The position numbers and the translations under genes are program-made. Under the pieces are notes generated by a model. It ran no database searches. It was given only the letters and a program-made list of their open reading frames with translations, and was not told where the DNA came from. Positions 1 to 12,187 of a stretch of 64,000 bases of DNA are shown here, piece by piece (within the stretch, counting starts at the first letter, position 1; each line of letters begins with the position of its first letter). The DNA comes from Aeromonas bestiarum (GTDB taxonomy: Bacteria; Pseudomonadota; Gammaproteobacteria; Enterobacterales; Aeromonadaceae). The DNA lies in assembly GCF_000819745.1 (NCBI RefSeq), contig NZ_CDDA01000012.1, positions 186,001 to 250,000 of the forward strand, written 5' to 3'.

Positions 1-1
1 G

Positions 2-529
2 ATGAAGCAGCCCGATGTCAGCGGTGCCTTGCCCACGGCCGTGGTGGATGAGCTGACCGGTGCCGGTTCCCAGGCCGTTGCGACTCAGGTCGCCCAGGCT
101 CAGAATGCATCGACCCAGGGCCTGCTTGCCAAGCCGGCCACTGCGCCCAAGACCCAGAGTACCTCGGTTGCAACCAAACCGGCGGCCAAGCCAGCCGTGG
201 TTGAACCCGTGGCGGCCCCCTCACCCAAGGTGGCATTGACGCCGGCGGCGACCCTGAACAAGAAGCCCAGGAATCATTACAGCGTCCAGCTGATGGGGGC
301 GAGCAACACCAAGGCCGTCGACAAGTTCGTGGCCGAGCATGCGCTGGCCGGCAATATCTGGGTTTACAAAACCCAGTTCCGTGGCAGCCCATGGTACGTG
401 GTACTGCAAGGGGATTATGCCAACGCCGCCCAGGCCAAGGCCGCCATTCGTAAGCTCTCGCCCGCCCTGCTCAAGGGGCAGCCCTGGCCCAAGTCGTTTG
501 CTCAGGTACAAAAAGAGTTGAAGCAATAG
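2..529 (+). CDS. damX: DamX, C-terminal part (SPOR-domain division protein)
   Basis: This is the 3' part of a gene cut by the window edge; the true start lies upstream. The visible 175 residues begin with a low-complexity Ala/Pro/Lys/Thr linker (about residues 20-90). They end in a SPOR domain (about 92-172) containing HYSVQLMGA, the WVY strand and a KAAIRKLSP helix. SPOR domains bind denuded septal peptidoglycan, and DamX is an inner-membrane cell-division protein with a periplasmic SPOR domain. Its position directly upstream of dam matches the enterobacterial and Vibrio damX-dam order, which supports the name over other SPOR proteins. Confidence 0.85.
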   Translation: MKQPDVSGALPTAVVDELTGAGSQAVATQVAQAQNASTQGLLAKPATAPKTQSTSVATKPAAKPAVVEPVAAPSPKVALTPAATLNKKPRNHYSVQLMGASNTKAVDKFVAEHALAGNIWVYKTQFRGSPWYVVLQGDYANAAQAKAAIRKLSPALLKGQPWPKSFAQVQKELKQ

Positions 530-543
530 CCATTGCGCCCGGT

Positions 544-570
544 AAGGGGGTAGAATCGTCCCCCTTTTTT
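544..570 (+). terminator. Intrinsic terminator after damX
   Basis: A short hairpin with GGGGG (546-550) paired to CCCCC (560-564) is followed directly by six T. It lies 15 bases after the damX stop and 30 bases before dam, so it may only partly separate the two genes. Confidence 0.7.
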
Positions 571-599
571 GGTCGATGCCTTCTTAACACCGGATTTCC

Positions 600-1472
600 A
601 TGAAAAAAACACGCGCTTTTTTAAAATGGGCCGGGGGAAAATACTCCCTGGTTGAAGAGATTGCCGAGCGCTTGCCGGCCGGGCGTGTGTTGTTGGAGCC
701 CTTCGTCGGGGCCGGGTCCGTGTTTCTCAACACCGACTACGACGCCTATGTGCTCAACGACATCAATCCGGATCTGATCTGCCTTTACAACCATCTCAAG
801 CTGACGCCTGACCGATTCATCGCCGAGGCGCGCAAGTTGTTTGTGGCCGAGCACAACCACAAGGCGGCCTACTATCGGCTGCGTACCCAGTTCAACCAGA
901 CCGAGACCACCTTCGAGCGGGCGCTGCTGTTCCTGTTTCTCAACCGTCACGGTTTCAATGGTTTGTGTCGCTATAACAAGAAGGGCGGCTTCAATGTGCC
1001 ATTCGGTTCCTACAAGAAGCCCTACTTCCCGGAGAAAGAGCTGTGGGCTTTTGCCGAGAAGGCGCAGAAGGCGACCTTCATCTGCGAAAGCTACGCCGAT
1101 GCCATCAAGCGTGCCGAACCGGACTGGGTGATCTACTGCGATCCTCCCTATGCGCCGCTCTCCACCACGGCGAGCTTCACTACCTATTCCGCAGGTGGCT
1201 TCACGCTGGATGATCAGGCCATACTGGCGCGGCTGGCCCGTCACACGGCGGCCCGCAAGGGGGTGCCCGTGCTCATCAGCAACCACGACATAGAGCTGAC
1301 CCGCGAGCTCTACCGTGGTGCGCGACTGGACGAGATCCTGGTCAAGCGCACCATCAGCCGCAACGGCGGCAGCCGCAACAAGGTGGCCGAGCTGCTGGCG
1401 CTCTATCCGCCCGGTATCGAGCCGGAGCAGGGTTACTACCCCAGTGACGCCGAGCTTGTCTCACTCGGCTGA
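600..1472 (+). CDS. dam: DNA adenine methylase Dam (GATC)
   Basis: S-adenosylmethionine-dependent N6-adenine methyltransferase acting on GATC. It takes part in mismatch repair strand marking, replication timing and gene regulation. The 290 residues start with KTRAFLKWAGGKYSLVEEI, the SAM-binding FxGxG region; LEPFVGAGSVFLN is motif I and VIYCDPPY is the catalytic DPPY motif IV at about residue 180. Length matches the family (about 270-290). It lies between damX and rpe as in related gammaproteobacteria. A strong hairpin follows the stop. Confidence 0.95.
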   Translation: MKKTRAFLKWAGGKYSLVEEIAERLPAGRVLLEPFVGAGSVFLNTDYDAYVLNDINPDLICLYNHLKLTPDRFIAEARKLFVAEHNHKAAYYRLRTQFNQTETTFERALLFLFLNRHGFNGLCRYNKKGGFNVPFGSYKKPYFPEKELWAFAEKAQKATFICESYADAIKRAEPDWVIYCDPPYAPLSTTASFTTYSAGGFTLDDQAILARLARHTAARKGVPVLISNHDIELTRELYRGARLDEILVKRTISRNGGSRNKVAELLALYPPGIEPEQGYYPSDAELVSLG

Positions 1473-1478
1473 CCTTCT

Positions 1479-1507
1479 GGCGGCACCTTTGGGTGCCGCC
1501 GCTGTTT
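1479..1507 (+). terminator. Hairpin after dam
   Basis: A perfect 9-bp stem GGCGGCACC/GGTGCCGCC (1479-1487 with 1492-1500) lies seven bases after the dam stop. Only a weak T tract (gctgtttc) follows, so it may act together with the repeat array behind it. Confidence 0.6.
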
Positions 1508-1528
1508 CTACCTGTCGTTATCTTTGTG

Positions 1529-1887
1529 TTCGTATCGTTTTCGCCGGATATAGGCGGTAAAGCTGCGGGGCCGTTTTTTCGTCCCCGCGTTCGGGTCGTT
1601 TTCATCGGACATATGCGGTAAAGCTGGCGGCCCGTTTTTTCCTCCCCGTGTATGGGGTGTTTTCATCGGATATGGGTGGTAAAGCCGCGGCCCATTTTTT
1701 CCTCCCTGTGTATGGGGTGTTTTCATCTGATATGGGCGGTAAAGCTGCGGGCCCGTTTTTTCCTCTCCGTGTATGGGGTGTTTTCATCGGATATGAGCGG
1801 TAAAGCCGCGGCCCATTTTTTCCTCCCCGCGTTCGGGTCGTTTTCATCGGATATTTGCGGTAAAATTGCGCCGCTTTTTCTGCCCGC
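1529..1887 (+). repeat. Tandem 60-62 bp terminator-like repeats between dam and rpe
   Basis: Five full units begin with GGTAAAG at 1556, 1616, 1678, 1738 and 1799, with partial units at both ends. Spacing is 60, 62, 60, 61 and 60 bases. Each unit has a GC-rich block that can fold with the preceding TGGGC-like end and is followed by six T. A second small stem, CCCCgtgtatGGGG or CCCCGCGTTCGGG, is followed by TGTTTTC or CGTTTTC. Read on the minus strand, the units give short repetitive frames that shift between units, so they are not taken as protein-coding. The array fills most of the gap before rpe. See the matching finding. Confidence 0.85.
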
Positions 1888-1906
1888 TAGCCAATGGATG
1901 ACGCTG

Positions 1907-2581
1907 ATGAAAGACTTTCTGATTGCCCCCTCGATCCTTTCCGCCGATTTCGCCCGTCTGGGCGATGATGTCGCCAGGGTGCTGACCGCCGGTGCCGACG
2001 TGGTGCATTTCGACGTGATGGACAACCACTATGTCCCCAACCTGACCATAGGCCCCATGGTCTGTCAGGCTCTGCGCGACTATGGCATAGAGGCGCTCAT
2101 CGATGTGCACCTGATGGTCAAGCCGGTGGATCGCATAGTCCCGGACTTCGCCAAGGCGGGCGCCAATCTGATCACCTTCCACCCGGAAGCGTCCGATCAC
2201 GTGGATCGCACCCTGGGCCTCATCAAGGAGCAGGGCTGTCAGGCGGGTCTGGTGCTGAACCCGGCGACGCCGCTCTCCTGCCTCGAGTACGTGATGGACA
2301 AGCTGGATGTGATCCTGCTGATGTCGGTCAACCCGGGCTTCGGTGGCCAGAGCTTCATCCCCGGCACCCTCGACAAGCTGCGCCAGGTGCGTCGCCTGAT
2401 CGACGAGAGTGGCCGTGACATTCGTCTCGAGATCGACGGCGGCGTCAAGGTCGACAACATTCGCGAGATAGCACAAGCCGGTGCCGACATGTTCGTGGCC
2501 GGTTCTGCCATCTTCAGCCAGCCGGACTACAAGGCAGTGATCGACCGTATGCGCGCGGAGCTTGCCCATGTCGAACGCTGA
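1907..2581 (+). CDS. rpe: Ribulose-phosphate 3-epimerase
   Basis: Interconverts D-ribulose 5-phosphate and D-xylulose 5-phosphate in the pentose phosphate pathway (cytosol). The 224-aa product starts [19 protein letters not shown], matching the family N-terminus. It shows [34 protein letters not shown] and LEIDGGV, which carry the metal ligands and phosphate loop of the TIM barrel. An in-frame ATG at 1898 is an alternative start; 1907 is chosen because it aligns with the usual start. The end overlaps gph by 14 bases, so the two are probably translationally coupled. Confidence 0.95.
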   Translation: MKDFLIAPSILSADFARLGDDVARVLTAGADVVHFDVMDNHYVPNLTIGPMVCQALRDYGIEALIDVHLMVKPVDRIVPDFAKAGANLITFHPEASDHVDRTLGLIKEQGCQAGLVLNPATPLSCLEYVMDKLDVILLMSVNPGFGGQSFIPGTLDKLRQVRRLIDESGRDIRLEIDGGVKVDNIREIAQAGADMFVAGSAIFSQPDYKAVIDRMRAELAHVER

Positions 2582-3236
2582 GCGTGATTTTGATCTGGTG
2601 CTGTTCGATCTGGACGGCACCCTGATCGACAGCGCCCCTCAACTGGCGCTGGCGGTCAACCGTACCCTCACCGAGCTGGGACTGGCCGAAGCCGACGAGG
2701 CCGTGGTGCGTACCTGGGTTGGCAATGGCGCCGACAAGCTGATCCAGCGCGCGCTGGATTACCGCGAGGCCCCCGAGCTGTTTGCCAAGGCGCGCCCCCT
2801 GTTCGATCGGCATTATCAGGCCTGTCTGCTGGAAGGGCTGGCCATGTATGAGGGGGTGGAGCAGAGTCTGCGCCGCCTGCAGAAGCTCGGTTACAAACAG
2901 GCCGTGGTGACCAACAAGCCGAGTCACTTCGTGCAGCCCATCCTGGATGCCCTCGGCATCGGCGACTGTTTTGCGCTCTGGCTGGGCGGCAACTGCGTGC
3001 CCGTTAAAAAACCCAGCCCGGATCCGCTGCTGCACGCCTGCCACGAGCTGGGCGTCAGCCCGTCGCGCACCCTGATGGTGGGCGACTCCGAAAATGACGT
3101 GCTGGCCGCTCAGGCCGCCGGCATGAAGGTGGTGGGACTGACCTACGGCTATAACTACGGCCGCCCCATCGCAGATTCCCGCCCGGACTGGGTATGCGAG
3201 CAGTTTGCCCAGCTCGATGCGCTGTTGGCCGAATAA
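2568..3236 (+). CDS. gph: Phosphoglycolate phosphatase (HAD family)
   Basis: Dephosphorylates 2-phosphoglycolate formed during repair of 3'-phosphoglycolate DNA ends. The 222-aa protein shows HAD motif [13 protein letters not shown] near residue 12, motif II VVTNKPS, and motifs [14 protein letters not shown] with [11 protein letters not shown]. The start is the ATG at 2568, inside rpe; a TTG six bases earlier is also in frame. The rpe-gph-trpS order is the same as in Escherichia coli. Confidence 0.93.
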   Translation: MSNAERDFDLVLFDLDGTLIDSAPQLALAVNRTLTELGLAEADEAVVRTWVGNGADKLIQRALDYREAPELFAKARPLFDRHYQACLLEGLAMYEGVEQSLRRLQKLGYKQAVVTNKPSHFVQPILDALGIGDCFALWLGGNCVPVKKPSPDPLLHACHELGVSPSRTLMVGDSENDVLAAQAAGMKVVGLTYGYNYGRPIADSRPDWVCEQFAQLDALLAE

Positions 3237-3275
3237 GGCTGCTGGGCTGGCCGAATAACAAGGATTAACACTCTC

Positions 3276-4280
3276 ATGACTAAACCAATCGTACTGAGCG
3301 GGGCCCAACCGTCGGGCCAGCTGACCATAGGCAACTACCTGGGGGCCCTGCGTCAGTGGGTCAACATGCAGGATGATTTCGACTGCCTCTACTGCATCGT
3401 CGACCTGCACGCCATCACCACCCGCCAGGAGCCCGCTGCCCTGCGCAAGGCGTGTCTCGATGCCGCCGCCCTTTATCTGGCGGTGGGAATCGATCCGGCC
3501 AAGAGCACCGTCTTCATCCAGTCTCACGTGCCACAGCACGCCGAGCTGGGCTGGATCCTGAACTGCTACACCCAGATGGGCGAGCTGTCGCGCATGACCC
3601 AGTTCAAGGACAAGTCCGCCCGTTTCGAGAACAACGTCAACGTCGGCCTGTTCGGCTATCCGGTGCTGATGGCTGCCGATATCCTGCTCTATCAGGCCAA
3701 TCAGGTGCCGGTCGGCAACGATCAGAAGCAGCATCTGGAGCTGACCCGCGACATCTGCACCCGGTTCAACAACCTGCACGGCGAGGTGTTCACTCTGCCC
3801 GAGCCCTTCATCCCCACCGACGGGGCGCGGGTGATGAGCCTGCAGGATCCGACCAAGAAGATGTCCAAATCTGACGACAACGAGGCCAACTTCATCGGCC
3901 TGCTGGAAGATCCCAAGCAGATCGTCAAGAAGATCAAGCGGGCGGTAACCGACTCCGACGAGCCGGCCGTGGTGCGCTTCGATCCGGAAAACAAGCCGGG
4001 TGTCTCCAACCTGCTGACCCTGATGTCCGGGGTGACGGGGCGCTCCATCCCGGAGCTGGAGCAGCACTTCGAAGGCAAGATGTACGGTCACCTCAAGACC
4101 GAGACTGCCGAGGCGGTCGTCGCCTTGCTGGAGCCCATTCAGGCGCGCTTCCACGAGCTGCGTCAGGATGAGGCTCATCTGCAAACAATTTTGGCGGCAG
4201 GTGCACAAAAGGCACGTGAAAGGGCTGAAAAAACCCTGACCAGCGTATATGATGTAGTCGGCTTCGTTCCTCGAGCCTGA
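3276..4280 (+). CDS. trpS: Tryptophanyl-tRNA synthetase
   Basis: Class I aminoacyl-tRNA synthetase that charges tRNA(Trp). The 334-aa length is typical. The N-terminus has [17 protein letters not shown], with TIGN standing for the HIGH motif. [12 protein letters not shown] is the KMSKS loop at about residue 197, and [13 protein letters not shown] and [16 protein letters not shown] are conserved. It lies 39 bases after gph and is probably the last gene of the rpe-gph-trpS operon. Confidence 0.95.
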   Translation: MTKPIVLSGAQPSGQLTIGNYLGALRQWVNMQDDFDCLYCIVDLHAITTRQEPAALRKACLDAAALYLAVGIDPAKSTVFIQSHVPQHAELGWILNCYTQMGELSRMTQFKDKSARFENNVNVGLFGYPVLMAADILLYQANQVPVGNDQKQHLELTRDICTRFNNLHGEVFTLPEPFIPTDGARVMSLQDPTKKMSKSDDNEANFIGLLEDPKQIVKKIKRAVTDSDEPAVVRFDPENKPGVSNLLTLMSGVTGRSIPELEQHFEGKMYGHLKTETAEAVVALLEPIQARFHELRQDEAHLQTILAAGAQKARERAEKTLTSVYDVVGFVPRA

Positions 4281-4403
4281 CATACTGGGAAGGTGTAGTA
4301 GAAGAGAGCTGGGTATTTGCCTGGCTTTCTTTGTTTTACCCGACCTGCTATTCGTTAATTCATCTTCCAATTTCAAACGCGGGCTTCTGCCCCAAGAGTA
4401 AGC

Positions 4404-4619
4404 ATGTCTGTCGAATCCAATACCATGATTGAAGAGCTGGGCGACAAGGGTCACTGGCTGCGTAAATTTCGCAAGGCCAAGAACCTCAATACCCTGCAGC
4501 TGATGGTCTCCAACGCCATCGACAAATACCACAAGACCCCTGCCATCGCCGCCGCCATCTATCTGGCCGAGTGTCAGCGCGAGCGCGAAATGGAACAGGG
4601 TCGTTATCTGGATCGTTGA
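4404..4619 (+). CDS. Small conserved-looking protein of unknown function
   Basis: A 71-aa protein with many charged residues (LGDKGHWLRKFRKAKNLN, then an Ala-rich segment IAAAIYLAECQREREMEQ). It is predicted to be mostly helical and cytosolic, with no signal peptide, membrane segment or Cys pair. It ends 21 bases before pabA on the same strand, so it may share its transcript. Codon use is like the neighbours. I do not recognise the family. It differs from YhfG, the small protein near E. coli pabA. Confidence 0.65.
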   Translation: MSVESNTMIEELGDKGHWLRKFRKAKNLNTLQLMVSNAIDKYHKTPAIAAAIYLAECQREREMEQGRYLDR

Positions 4620-4640
4620 TTCTCTGTTTCTGGTTACCCC

Positions 4641-5222
4641 ATGCTGTTGCTGATCGATAACTACGACTCCTTTACCTGGAACCTGGTGCAGTATTTTGGC
4701 GCCCTGGGGCAAGAGGTGGTGGTGAAGCGCAATGATGAGCTGACGCTGGACGCCATAGCGCAGCTCTCTCCCCGTTATCTGGTGATCTCCCCCGGCCCCT
4801 GCACGCCCAATGAGGCGGGCATTTCCCTTGCTGCCATCAGCCGGTTTGCCGGCCAGCTTCCCATTCTCGGCGTCTGTCTCGGCCATCAATCCCTGGCGCA
4901 GGCCTTCGGGGCCCGGGTAGTGCGCGCCCGTCAGGTGATGCATGGCAAGACGTCGCTCATCCGCCATCAGGGGCAGGGTGTATTTCGCGGTCTGAACGAT
5001 CCGCTGCGGGTCACCCGTTATCATTCGCTGATCGTGGATCAGGGCACACTGCCCGACTGTTTCGAGATCACCGCCTGGAGCGAGCACGCCGATGGCTCCT
5101 TTGACGAGATCATGGGTCTGCGCCACAAGCAGTTGAATATAGAGGGGGTTCAGTTCCATCCGGAGAGCATTTTGAGCGAACAGGGCCACCAATTGCTGGC
5201 CAATTTTTTAGCAAGTTCCTGA
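4641..5222 (+). CDS. pabA: Aminodeoxychorismate/anthranilate synthase glutaminase subunit
   Basis: Class I glutamine amidotransferase subunit that supplies ammonia to PabB for p-aminobenzoate (folate) synthesis. The 193-aa protein starts [19 protein letters not shown]. It has [12 protein letters not shown], the nucleophile loop [14 protein letters not shown] (Cys about residue 79) and FHPES near the C-terminus (His/Glu of the triad). No trp genes adjoin it, and its position before argD/astC matches pabA in related bacteria. TrpG cannot be fully excluded by motif alone. Confidence 0.9.
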   Translation: MLLLIDNYDSFTWNLVQYFGALGQEVVVKRNDELTLDAIAQLSPRYLVISPGPCTPNEAGISLAAISRFAGQLPILGVCLGHQSLAQAFGARVVRARQVMHGKTSLIRHQGQGVFRGLNDPLRVTRYHSLIVDQGTLPDCFEITAWSEHADGSFDEIMGLRHKQLNIEGVQFHPESILSEQGHQLLANFLASS

Positions 5223-5388
5223 ATAGTTGTGATCGGCCTCCCAGAATCGAAATGAGGCCAAAAATATTTTCCCTGACACTTTATTCACCTCCCTCCCTGT
5301 CCAAATTATCTCTTGCCAATACCCCCTGAGCCGTTATGCAATGCGGTTGCCTAAAATCTCACAGGCAATCGAACATTGTTCCCTGTAA

Positions 5389-6717
<1,329 letters not shown>

Positions 6718-6792
6718 TCCAAATTGAGGTGGGGAGCCCTCCCGGCAGGAGCCGGGACCCCACCTGTCGTCAATGAAAGGGAGTTGTCATTT

Positions 6793-9353
<2,561 letters not shown>

Positions 9354-9393
9354 TCGTGAATGGGGAGCTTGATGCAGCAGGAGAGGGGCCAAT

Positions 9394-9486
9394 GCCGCCG
9401 ACTGCTGTGCCATATCCCCGGTTGCCTCGGTCGAGGACAGCAAGGCTGCCATGCCGGATCAGCTATCTCCGGGGTTGACCTTTTAA
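9394..9486 (+). pseudogene. Duplicated 3' end of astD
   Basis: The 93 bp from GCCGCCGACT to TTGACCTTTTAA closely match the last 90 bp of astD (9264-9353), stop codon included. There are a few substitutions and three extra bases near CCATATCCCC. A 40-bp spacer separates the copies. No start or body of an aldehyde dehydrogenase precedes it, so it is a non-coding tail duplication. Confidence 0.9.
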
Positions 9487-9616
9487 CAAGGAAGAGGCCG
9501 GCAGCAAGGCCGCCACGGCTGACACAGTTCTCCTCTGCGCTGAGCGCTGATAACAAAAAATAAAAGGGGCACTGAACAGGTGCCCTTGTCTGTACCCGCA
9601 ATCAAAGGAAAGAGAG

Positions 9617-10414
9617 ATGCAAAAGGATATCGACACCCTGTTCGGTCACTTGTGGGATAACTACATTCAAGTCACCCCGAGTGCCCTCAAGGTCCACACC
9701 CTGCTGGGTGGCGGCGAGCCCATCGTCAACGATCACGTGGCGTTTCGCACCTACAACCTGCCCAAGCTGGGCCTCGAGAAGCTGGCCGCCCACTTCCTTG
9801 CGCTCGGCTACGAGCAGAAGGGCGAGTACGTGTTCAAGGCCAAGAAGCTCTACGCCAAGCACTTCGAGCATCAAGATCCGGATGCCCCCAAGGTGTTCAT
9901 CAGCGAGCTGAAGGTGGAGGAACTCTCCGAGGCTGCCCAGGCCATCATTCACAAGCTGGCGGATCAGGTACCCGATCACCTGACCGATACCCAGGCCTTC
10001 CTCTACACGGGCGCCCCCTGGCAGGTCTCTTGGGATGATTACCAGACCCTGCTGGCGGAGAGTGAGTATGCAGCCTGGATGGCAGCCTGGGGTTATCGTG
10101 CCAACCACTTCACGGTCAACATCAATCGCCTCAAGCAGTTCGATACCATCTTGCAGGTCAACGCCGCCCTCAAAGCGGCCGGTTTCGTGCTCAACGGTGT
10201 AGGTGGCGAGGTGAAAGGGGACCCGCAGGTGATGCTGGAGCAATCCTCCACCATGGCCGACAAGGCGGATGTGCCCTTCAGCGACGGCGTGCGCACCATT
10301 CCGAGCTGCTTCTACGAGTTCGCCCTGCGTTACCCGCAGGCTGACGGCGTGCTCTACCCGGGCTTCGTCGAAGCCTCGGCCGACAAGATCTTCGAATCCA
10401 CCAACGCCATGTAA
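9617..10414 (+). CDS. DUF1338 family, 2-oxoadipate dioxygenase/decarboxylase-like
   Basis: A 265-aa protein of the DUF1338 family. The family includes HglS/YdcJ, an Fe(II)-dependent enzyme converting 2-oxoadipate to D-2-hydroxyglutarate in lysine catabolism. NDHVAFRTYN (residues about 37-46) carries a probable metal-binding His, YRANHFTVNIN a probable second one, and PSCFYEFALRYP a conserved Glu. It is shorter than YdcJ-type proteins (about 450 aa) and close to the short bacterial DUF1338 form. It follows astD, suggesting a link to amino-acid breakdown, but the substrate is not shown by the sequence. Confidence 0.8.
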   Translation: MQKDIDTLFGHLWDNYIQVTPSALKVHTLLGGGEPIVNDHVAFRTYNLPKLGLEKLAAHFLALGYEQKGEYVFKAKKLYAKHFEHQDPDAPKVFISELKVEELSEAAQAIIHKLADQVPDHLTDTQAFLYTGAPWQVSWDDYQTLLAESEYAAWMAAWGYRANHFTVNINRLKQFDTILQVNAALKAAGFVLNGVGGEVKGDPQVMLEQSSTMADKADVPFSDGVRTIPSCFYEFALRYPQADGVLYPGFVEASADKIFESTNAM

Positions 10415-10427
10415 CGGCGATGGTTGG

Positions 10428-10457
10428 AAAAAACGCCCCGCGAGGGGCGTTTTTTTA
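10428..10457 (+). terminator. Intrinsic terminator after the DUF1338 gene
   Basis: Hairpin AACGCCCC-gcga-GGGGCGTT followed by a run of T, and preceded by A, so it may act in both directions. It lies 14 bases after the stop at 10414. Confidence 0.9.
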
Positions 10458-10599
10458 TGGGTTTTACGCAGGCCTGACGTCCCCTTTACCCCGCCTTGAC
10501 CCTGCTTTTCCTGATTTTTCGCTAGCATGAAACCGCCCGCTTGAGCGGGCCATCGCCGCCCTCTGGCGGTGGATGTCGCGCGTTATTCGGAGTCATGCC

Positions 10600-10860
10600 A
10601 TGAAGAGTGTTCTGCCCCTGTTGTTATTCCTCGCCACTGCCACCGCCATGGCCGCCGATCAGGGCAGCCGCACCCCGCCCAAGCCGCCTCGCGAGATGTC
10701 GGCCGAGATGAAGGCGGCCTTTGAGAGCTGCAAGGAGAGTGGCAAACCGGGGGAGGCCGCGTTTGACAGCTGCATGGCCGAGCTGGGTTTTGCCAGACCG
10801 ACGGGCGCCGCCCCTGGCGGCGACAAGGGGGAAGGGGAGGATGAGGTGACGGCAAACTGA
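10600..10860 (+). CDS. Small periplasmic protein, unknown function
   Basis: An 86-aa protein starting MKSVLPLLLFLATATAMAA, a typical Sec signal peptide with likely cleavage after AMA. The mature part (about 67 aa) is rich in Pro, Lys and Glu and has two Cys about 15 residues apart (FESCKES and DSCMAELGF), which could pair in the periplasm. Two small hairpins lie upstream (GCCCGCttgaGCGGGC near 10537 and CCGCCctctGGCGG near 10557). I do not recognise the family. It resembles short secreted PsiF-like proteins only in general layout. Confidence 0.65.
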   Translation: MKSVLPLLLFLATATAMAADQGSRTPPKPPREMSAEMKAAFESCKESGKPGEAAFDSCMAELGFARPTGAAPGGDKGEGEDEVTAN

Positions 10861-10941
10861 GAGTGAGCTGGCTACCCATTCGGGGTGAGCCAGTTTGCAA
10901 CCGCCGGTGTAGAGTGGGGGTCCAATGCCTCGGAGCCCGCC

Positions 10942-11193
10942 ATGTCTCGCTATCACTTCTTCAAACAAGGTCAGTCATTTACCTATCTCGATACCTGGGC
11001 TGTCGGCTATGACGATGAGCGTCGCCAACTGGTCGAGCAGGGGTTTGTGACTGTCGTTGCCCCCTCTTTTGCCGATACCCCGGCCGAGGCGCTGACATTG
11101 TTGCAGGATCATGAGGCGCTGGAAGAGGAGCGCAGGGTGCACAATCCGTGGTACACAGTCGCCGGCATTCTCGGCCTGCTGGGGATGAGCTGA
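10942..11193 (+). CDS. Hypothetical protein, first of a two-gene unit
   Basis: An 83-aa acidic protein (MSRYHFFKQGQSFTYLDTWA...) with a C-terminal hydrophobic stretch WYTVAGILGLLGMS that could form one membrane segment. The start at 10942 is chosen because earlier in-frame codons lack sequence character. Its TGA overlaps the ATG of the next gene (TGATG), indicating translational coupling. The family is not recognised. Confidence 0.6.
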   Translation: MSRYHFFKQGQSFTYLDTWAVGYDDERRQLVEQGFVTVVAPSFADTPAEALTLLQDHEALEEERRVHNPWYTVAGILGLLGMS

Positions 11194-11408
11194 TGGCCCT
11201 GTCTGGCAAGGGGGCCGGCGTTGCCACGCTGCTGCGCTGGTCTGTCTTGAAAGGGCCGCTCTGTCGCGGCCTGTTCAGCGCCCTGTTTATCTATCTGGCG
11301 TCCCTGCCAGCGGATCTCTATTTCACTTTCCATTGGGAGATGGCCCTGGGCCTCTTCCTGCTCGCCTTCCTTGGCGGAGTCTGGCAGCAGTGGCGGGCGC
11401 TTCGCTAA
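11193..11408 (+). CDS. Small inner-membrane protein, unknown function
   Basis: A 71-aa protein with two hydrophobic segments (LCRGLFSALFIYLASLP and MALGLFLLAFLGGVW) and a basic N-terminus, consistent with a two-span inner-membrane protein. It starts at the stop codon of the preceding gene, so the two are probably co-translated and may act together. The family is not recognised. Confidence 0.6.
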   Translation: MALSGKGAGVATLLRWSVLKGPLCRGLFSALFIYLASLPADLYFTFHWEMALGLFLLAFLGGVWQQWRALR

Positions 11409-11415
11409 CCCGGTC

Positions 11416-12012
11416 TCACACCCGCTGCAGTTCGCCTTCGGTGGCCAGCAGGGTGGCCATACCGCCGGCCTTGCCTGCCTGAATGCCGATCTGGGTATCT
11501 TCAAACACCAGGCAGTTGGCGGGATTGGCGTCGAGCAGCTCGGCCACTTTCAGGAAGGTGTCCGGGTGGGGCTTGTGGTTGTCGATGTCGTCGGCGCTGA
11601 CCAGCACAGAGATATAGGCATCCAGGCCGGTATTTTTCAAAATGCGCTGCGCATGATCCCGCGATGAGCCCGTGCCTATGCCCATGGGCACCTTGCCGTG
11701 GCAGCGCTTGACCAGCTCCCACATGGCGGGAAACACGCTGACCTTGTCGATATGCGCCAGATAGAGGGCCACCTTGCGTCGGGTGAAGGCATCCACATCG
11801 ATCTCCAGCCCATGCTGCTCGGCCAGGATGGCGACTATCTTGCGGGTGGGAATGCCGCCGTATTCATTGAGCCGTGCCCGATCAAACGGCAGACCGAACT
11901 CGGCGCTGGTTGCCTCCCAGGCATCCAGATGCAGGGGCATGGAGTCCACCAGGGTGCCGTCCATATCGAAAATCAGGGCGTCGTATTGATCAAACCGGAA
12001 CTGCTCGGACAT
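11416..12012 (-). CDS. yqaB: HAD-family phosphatase, YqaB-like
   Basis: A 198-aa HAD hydrolase of the beta-phosphoglucomutase-like subfamily. FDMDGTLVDSMPLHLDAW is motif I with its cap region (Asp nucleophile about residue 16). IGTGSSRDHA is motif II and NHKPHPDTFL with LVFEDTQIGIQAGKAGGM gives motifs III/IV. E. coli YqaB dephosphorylates fructose 1-phosphate and similar sugar phosphates; that activity is inferred here. It is on the opposite strand to its neighbours and nearly abuts the end of the small membrane gene. Confidence 0.8.
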   Translation of the reverse strand: MSEQFRFDQYDALIFDMDGTLVDSMPLHLDAWEATSAEFGLPFDRARLNEYGGIPTRKIVAILAEQHGLEIDVDAFTRRKVALYLAHIDKVSVFPAMWELVKRCHGKVPMGIGTGSSRDHAQRILKNTGLDAYISVLVSADDIDNHKPHPDTFLKVAELLDANPANCLVFEDTQIGIQAGKAGGMATLLATEGELQRV

Positions 12013-12187
12013 GGGGCTGCTTCCTCTTGGGGTGTGAACAGCCAGCCTAACAGAATGCAGGAGGCAGTGCCGCGACCGGGGTCATGCTTGCCGCTCAGGG
12101 GCGGTTTTGGCCATCGGCTGGTGATTTATGAGACAATAACAAGCTCTGCGCCGCAGATCTTGGCATTTCAAATTAGCGAGCCCCTAT

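Noticed and set aside
1529-1887. Repeat array read as a CRISPR or as a repeat protein on the minus strand
   Set aside because: There is no repeat/spacer alternation, since the whole unit repeats. The unit length is not a steady multiple of three, so no continuous protein is encoded.
2514-5192. Very long open frame on the minus strand across gph-trpS-pabA
   Set aside because: It is antisense to three well-supported genes and its residues show no family motifs. High-GC codon bias explains the openness.
9556-9590. Hairpin GGGGCAC/GTGCCCC-like before the DUF1338 gene
   Set aside because: The T-rich side faces the minus strand, where no gene ends. It may be a leader hairpin, but nothing decides it.
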